DNA of 26,941 nucleotides from an uncultured Clostridia bacterium. GTDB taxonomy: Bacteria; Bacillota; Clostridia; Christensenellales; Borkfalkiaceae. A program made the translations under genes and the position numbers. Below the pieces are notes generated by a model that saw only the letters and a program-made list of their open reading frames with translations, did not search any database and had not been told where the DNA came from. Below, piece after piece: positions 24,149-26,941 of the stretch (positions within the stretch are counted from its first letter, which is position 1; every line of letters begins with the position of its first letter). The stretch is taken from positions 1 to 26,941 of the forward strand of contig CAMNIW010000005.1 in NCBI GenBank assembly GCA_946540675.1. The letters run 5' to 3'.

Positions 24149-25193
24149 TGGTAAAAAAATAACGGTGGAGATATCGGGGGAATCGCACGGCAAAGAAATT
24201 TCCGTTACGGCGGAAGGTTTTCCCGAAATGCGTATAGACTTCGACGGGCTTTCGGCGTTTATGGAAAGGAGAAAGCCGAAAGGGAGATATTCTACCGCGA
24301 GAAGGGAAGAAGACGTCCCCGTCTTTTCGGGACTTTCGGACGGCGTTATAGCAGGGAAGTTCTCCGCGAGCATAAAAAACGCCGACGTCAGGAAAGAAGA
24401 TTACGCCGATCTTTACGGCAAACCCCGTCCGTCGCACGCGGACGTCGCGAGATATATAAAGTACGGAACGCTCGATTTTTCGGGCGGCGGCGAATTCTCC
24501 GGCAGGATGACCGCGCCGCTTTGCATAGTCGGCGCGATAGCGAAGCAGTACTTAAAAGAGAAATACGGAACGCAAATTTCCGCATACGTATCGGAAATAG
24601 GCCGTGCGCGCGGAAGATCGTATAAGGACGGATATATCGAAAAAAGGCTTGCCGACGTGTCGGGAAAAGAGTTTCCGTGCATAGACGGCGAAGAAGAGAT
24701 GCTTTCCGAGATAGAAAAAGCGATAAACGGCGGCGACAGCGTGGGCGGCAGGATAGAGTGCATAGTTTACGCTCCGCCCGCGGGTCTCGGCGGAAGCGCG
24801 TTCGACGGGTTAGACGGCAAGATATCTTCTCTTTTATACGCCGTGCCGGCGGTAAAGGGGGTCGAGTTCGGCGAAGGTTTCGGGTTTTGTTCGCTTTTAG
24901 GTTCAAAAGCAAACGATCAGATGCGGTACGACGGCGGAATAAAATTCGATAGCGACCGTTCGGGGGGAATACTCGGCGGAATATCGACGGGTAGCGAGAT
25001 AACTTTGTCCGTCGCCGTAAAACCTGTTCCGTCGATAAAAAAAGAACAAACGACGGTCGATCTTATAAACAAGACCACCGCAAAGATAAAGATAACGGGA
25101 AGGCACGACGCGTGTATCGCGCCGAGAGCGGTGCCCGCGATAGAGAGCGCGGTCGCCCTTGCCCTTCTCGACGAAGTTTTAAGCGAAAAATGA
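24135..25193 (+). CDS. aroC: chorismate synthase
   Basis: The 352-aa FMN-dependent enzyme forms chorismate from EPSP, the last shared step to aromatic amino acids. Motifs are GESHG (15-19), RPSHAD, GGGEFSGRMTAP, GSKANDQM, SGGILGGISTG and GRHDACIAPRAVP. The start is GTG at 24135, chosen because it gives a start typical for the family shortly before GESHG and has GGGGGA (24122-24127) upstream; no in-frame ATG is nearer. The start lies 14 nt inside aroA, and the stop overlaps the trifunctional gene as ATGA. By my count 25 of 29 Ile codons are ATA, showing the genome's codon preference. Confidence 0.95.
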   Translation: MPIYNGKKITVEISGESHGKEISVTAEGFPEMRIDFDGLSAFMERRKPKGRYSTARREEDVPVFSGLSDGVIAGKFSASIKNADVRKEDYADLYGKPRPSHADVARYIKYGTLDFSGGGEFSGRMTAPLCIVGAIAKQYLKEKYGTQISAYVSEIGRARGRSYKDGYIEKRLADVSGKEFPCIDGEEEMLSEIEKAINGGDSVGGRIECIVYAPPAGLGGSAFDGLDGKISSLLYAVPAVKGVEFGEGFGFCSLLGSKANDQMRYDGGIKFDSDRSGGILGGISTGSEITLSVAVKPVPSIKKEQTTVDLINKTTAKIKITGRHDACIAPRAVPAIESAVALALLDEVLSEK

Positions 25194-26662
25194 AAGAGAT
25201 AGACGAAAAAAGAAAAGAAATAGACCTTATCGACGACGGGATAGCGGACCTTTACGAAAAAAGGCTTTTCGCCGTGCGCGAGATAGGCAAGATAAAAAAG
25301 GCGAACGGCATATCCGTTTGCGATCCTTTACGCGAAGAAGAGATCGCGTTAAGGCTCGTCAAGGGAAAGTCGGAAGAAGACGCGCGGCAAATAAGACGGC
25401 TGTACGACGCGATATTTTCGTCGTGCAGGGAGATGCAGCGCGGCGGATATTATCTTTTGGGAAAGACTCTTTCGCACAGTTATTCCGAGAGCATACACGC
25501 GCTTTTGGGACTTGACTATTCTCTTTTCGAACTCCCCGAAGATAAAGTCGCGGAGTTTATAAAAAACGGCGACTACTTTGGGCTAAACGTCACCATACCG
25601 TATAAAAAGATCGCTTTTTCCGCGGTAGACGAAAGATCGGAAGCCGCGCTGATAACGGGCGCGGTGAATACCGTCGTAAAAAAAGACGGGAAGATACGCG
25701 GTTACAATACCGACGTTTTCGGGCTCGATTACGCGCTTAAAGACGTCGGGATCGATCTCTTCGGCAAAAGGGTGCTTATTCTCGGCAGCGGCGGAGCGGC
25801 GGCAGCGGCGAAAGCGGTCGCCGAACGGTGCGGAGCGAAAGAAACGGGAGTCGTTTCGAGAACGGGCTCGTTGAATTACGGGAACTGCGCCGATTTCGGA
25901 GCGGAGATAATAATAAACGCCACTCCCGTCGGCACCACTCCCTTTGAAGACGACTGCCTTATAGACCCGAAAGATTTTCCGGGTCTTGTCGGGGTGTTCG
26001 ATATGAACTACAATCCGCTGAAAACCGAACTCGTTCTCCGTGCAAAAGAAATGGGGATAAAGGCGTCGGGCGGGCTTAAAATGCTCGTCGCGCAGGCAGT
26101 CAAAGCATATTCTTTATGGACGGGCGCGGCGGCGACGGAAGACGATATAGAGAACGTTTACAGACGGATAAAAAGGCAAAAGACGAACGTCGTTATCGTC
26201 GGTATGCCCGGAGCGGGAAAGACCGAAACGGGAAGACTTCTCGCAAAGCGTTCGGGAAGAGAGTTTTTCGACTCCGACGAAGAATACGCGAAAGTGTACG
26301 GCAAGACTCCCGAAGACGCGATCCGGACGGACGGCGAAGATCTTTTCAGGAAAAGGGAAGAAGAAATCGTCGCAAAACTTTTACTCAACCGCGGTGCGGT
26401 GATATCTCTCGGCGGCGGTGCGGTTTTAAGCGGAAAAACGGCGCGACGGATAAAGCGAAACGGCTTTGTTATCCTTATAAACAGACCGCTCGGAAAGTTG
26501 CCCGAAAGCGGCAGACCTTTGTCCGAAAACGGGCGTATAAGTCGATTATTCGAACAAAGACGAGAAATTTACGCCGCGGTTAAAGACGCGGAGATACAAA
26601 ACGACGGCACCGTGGAAGAAGCCGTCGAAAAGGCGGGTAAGATATGCGGATATTGGTTATAA
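25190..26662 (+). CDS. aroE-aroK: trifunctional chorismate mutase / shikimate dehydrogenase / shikimate kinase
   Basis: The 490-aa protein joins three enzymes. Residues 1-84 are an AroQ-class chorismate mutase with Arg8, Arg25, Lys36, Asp45, Arg48, Glu49 and Gln83 in the expected places. Residues 87-325 are shikimate dehydrogenase: LLGKTLSHSYSESIH (89-103), catalytic Lys139 in NVTIPYKK, Asn160 in AVNTVV, Asp175 in YNTDVFG, and the dinucleotide loop LGSGGAAAA (198-206). Residues 332-490 are shikimate kinase: Walker A GMPGAGKT (338-345), Asp361/363, Arg387 and GGG (408-410). The start ATG overlaps the aroC stop and has no clear ribosome binding site, so translation is probably coupled; the upstream in-frame extension from 25112 lies within aroC and is rejected. 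It supplies steps 4 and 5 plus the branch toward Phe and Tyr. Confidence 0.92.
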   Translation: MKEIDEKRKEIDLIDDGIADLYEKRLFAVREIGKIKKANGISVCDPLREEEIALRLVKGKSEEDARQIRRLYDAIFSSCREMQRGGYYLLGKTLSHSYSESIHALLGLDYSLFELPEDKVAEFIKNGDYFGLNVTIPYKKIAFSAVDERSEAALITGAVNTVVKKDGKIRGYNTDVFGLDYALKDVGIDLFGKRVLILGSGGAAAAAKAVAERCGAKETGVVSRTGSLNYGNCADFGAEIIINATPVGTTPFEDDCLIDPKDFPGLVGVFDMNYNPLKTELVLRAKEMGIKASGGLKMLVAQAVKAYSLWTGAAATEDDIENVYRRIKRQKTNVVIVGMPGAGKTETGRLLAKRSGREFFDSDEEYAKVYGKTPEDAIRTDGEDLFRKREEEIVAKLLLNRGAVISLGGGAVLSGKTARRIKRNGFVILINRPLGKLPESGRPLSENGRISRLFEQRREIYAAVKDAEIQNDGTVEEAVEKAGKICGYWL

Positions 26663-26941
26663 ACGGGGCGAATCTCGATATGCTCGGCATAAGGGAACCC
26701 GAGATATACGGCAAAAGGACGTACAGGGAACTCGTCCGTTATATAAAAGCCGAGATGAAAAGGCTGGGCGTAAAGGGCAGGATAGTCCGAAGCAATTACG
26801 AAGGCAGGATCATAGAGTATATTCACTCGGCTTACAAAAAGTACGACGGGATAGTGATAAACGCGGGCGGTTATACGCATACGAGCGTTTCGATCGCCGA
26901 CGCGATAAAAGCGGTTTCCGTTCCTACGGCGGAAGCACACT
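26644..26941 (+). CDS. aroQ: type II 3-dehydroquinate dehydratase, 3' truncated by window end
   Basis: The open frame from ATG 26644 runs off the window. The 99 visible residues begin MRILVINGANLDMLG, followed by REPEIYG with the conserved catalytic Tyr, SNYEGRIIEYIH and INAGGYTHTS. These match type II dehydroquinases, which make 3-dehydroshikimate and complete the pathway encoded here. Several usually invariant positions differ: NAGGYTHTS in place of NPGAYTHTS, Tyr for His in the SNHEG element, and IADA where L-R-D-A is usual. The start overlaps the trifunctional gene by 19 nt. The C-terminus is missing, so the remaining active-site residues cannot be checked. Confidence 0.86.
   Translation, partial: MRILVINGANLDMLGIREPEIYGKRTYRELVRYIKAEMKRLGVKGRIVRSNYEGRIIEYIHSAYKKYDGIVINAGGYTHTSVSIADAIKAVSVPTAEAH

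Noticed and set aside
23060..24373. A 437-codon minus-strand open frame opposite aroA
   Set aside because: It is antisense to an intact aroA and aroC start, with no recognisable protein features.
1..26941. CRISPR arrays, insertion sequences, prophage genes, tRNA or rRNA
   Set aside because: I saw no regularly spaced direct repeats, transposase or integrase signatures, or structural RNA sequences on either strand. No gap between genes exceeds about 275 bp.

Overview
The window looks like a chromosomal segment of a low-to-mid GC Gram-positive bacterium, most likely an uncultured Clostridia lineage; a gut Christensenellales-type organism is a guess. The basis is a PotABCD operon led by an XRE-cupin regulator, lgt and lspA, a Firmicutes-type polysaccharide deacetylase, strong AAAGGAG ribosome binding sites, and a very strong preference for ATA as the isoleucine codon (about 25 of 29 Ile codons in aroC by hand count). 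I see no insertion sequence, prophage, CRISPR array, tRNA or rRNA.

Layout. (1) 1-1305: the 3' end of an Mrp/NBP35 P-loop ATPase and a histidine phosphatase, closed by a perfect bidirectional terminator. (2) 1316-6405, minus strand: a spermidine/putrescine importer operon. It runs XRE-cupin regulator, potA, potB, potC, potD from a consensus TTGACA-17-TATAAT promoter, with two palindromic operator-like sites (TTAAAC-N5-GTTTAA type) 31 bp apart in the leader. PotA carries a duplicated C-terminal regulatory domain. (3) 6565-8100: a polysaccharide deacetylase and a two-OB-fold SSB-like protein, then a terminator. (4) 8104-12930: an envelope and maintenance operon (lgt, a small membrane protein, pncB, a coiled-coil protein, lspA, an RluA-family pseudouridine synthase). 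(5) 12984-13218: a 53-aa SHOCT-like gene with codon use unlike its neighbours, followed by a terminator.

(6) 13304-26941: one apparently uninterrupted polycistron with overlaps or gaps of at most 12 nt. It opens with a three-gene unit: a 25-residue-repeat (DUF4116-like) solenoid protein, a VWA/DUF2201 protein with a degenerate metallopeptidase motif, and a MoxR-type AAA+ ATPase. A heterodimeric ABC exporter with one degenerate and one canonical ATP site is translationally coupled to this unit. A complete set of shikimate pathway genes follows: DAHP synthase, aroB, aroA, aroC, a chorismate mutase-shikimate dehydrogenase-shikimate kinase trifunctional fusion, and a type II dehydroquinase cut by the window end. 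The genes supply every step from erythrose-4-phosphate plus PEP to chorismate, and on to prephenate.

The best candidate for an undescribed system is the solenoid/VWA/MoxR triad, which has the general form of vWA-MoxR ternary systems but uses a DUF4116-like repeat protein as third partner. The trifunctional shikimate enzyme and the duplicated PotA domain are the next most unusual items. All calls come from reading the sequence; no database search was run.
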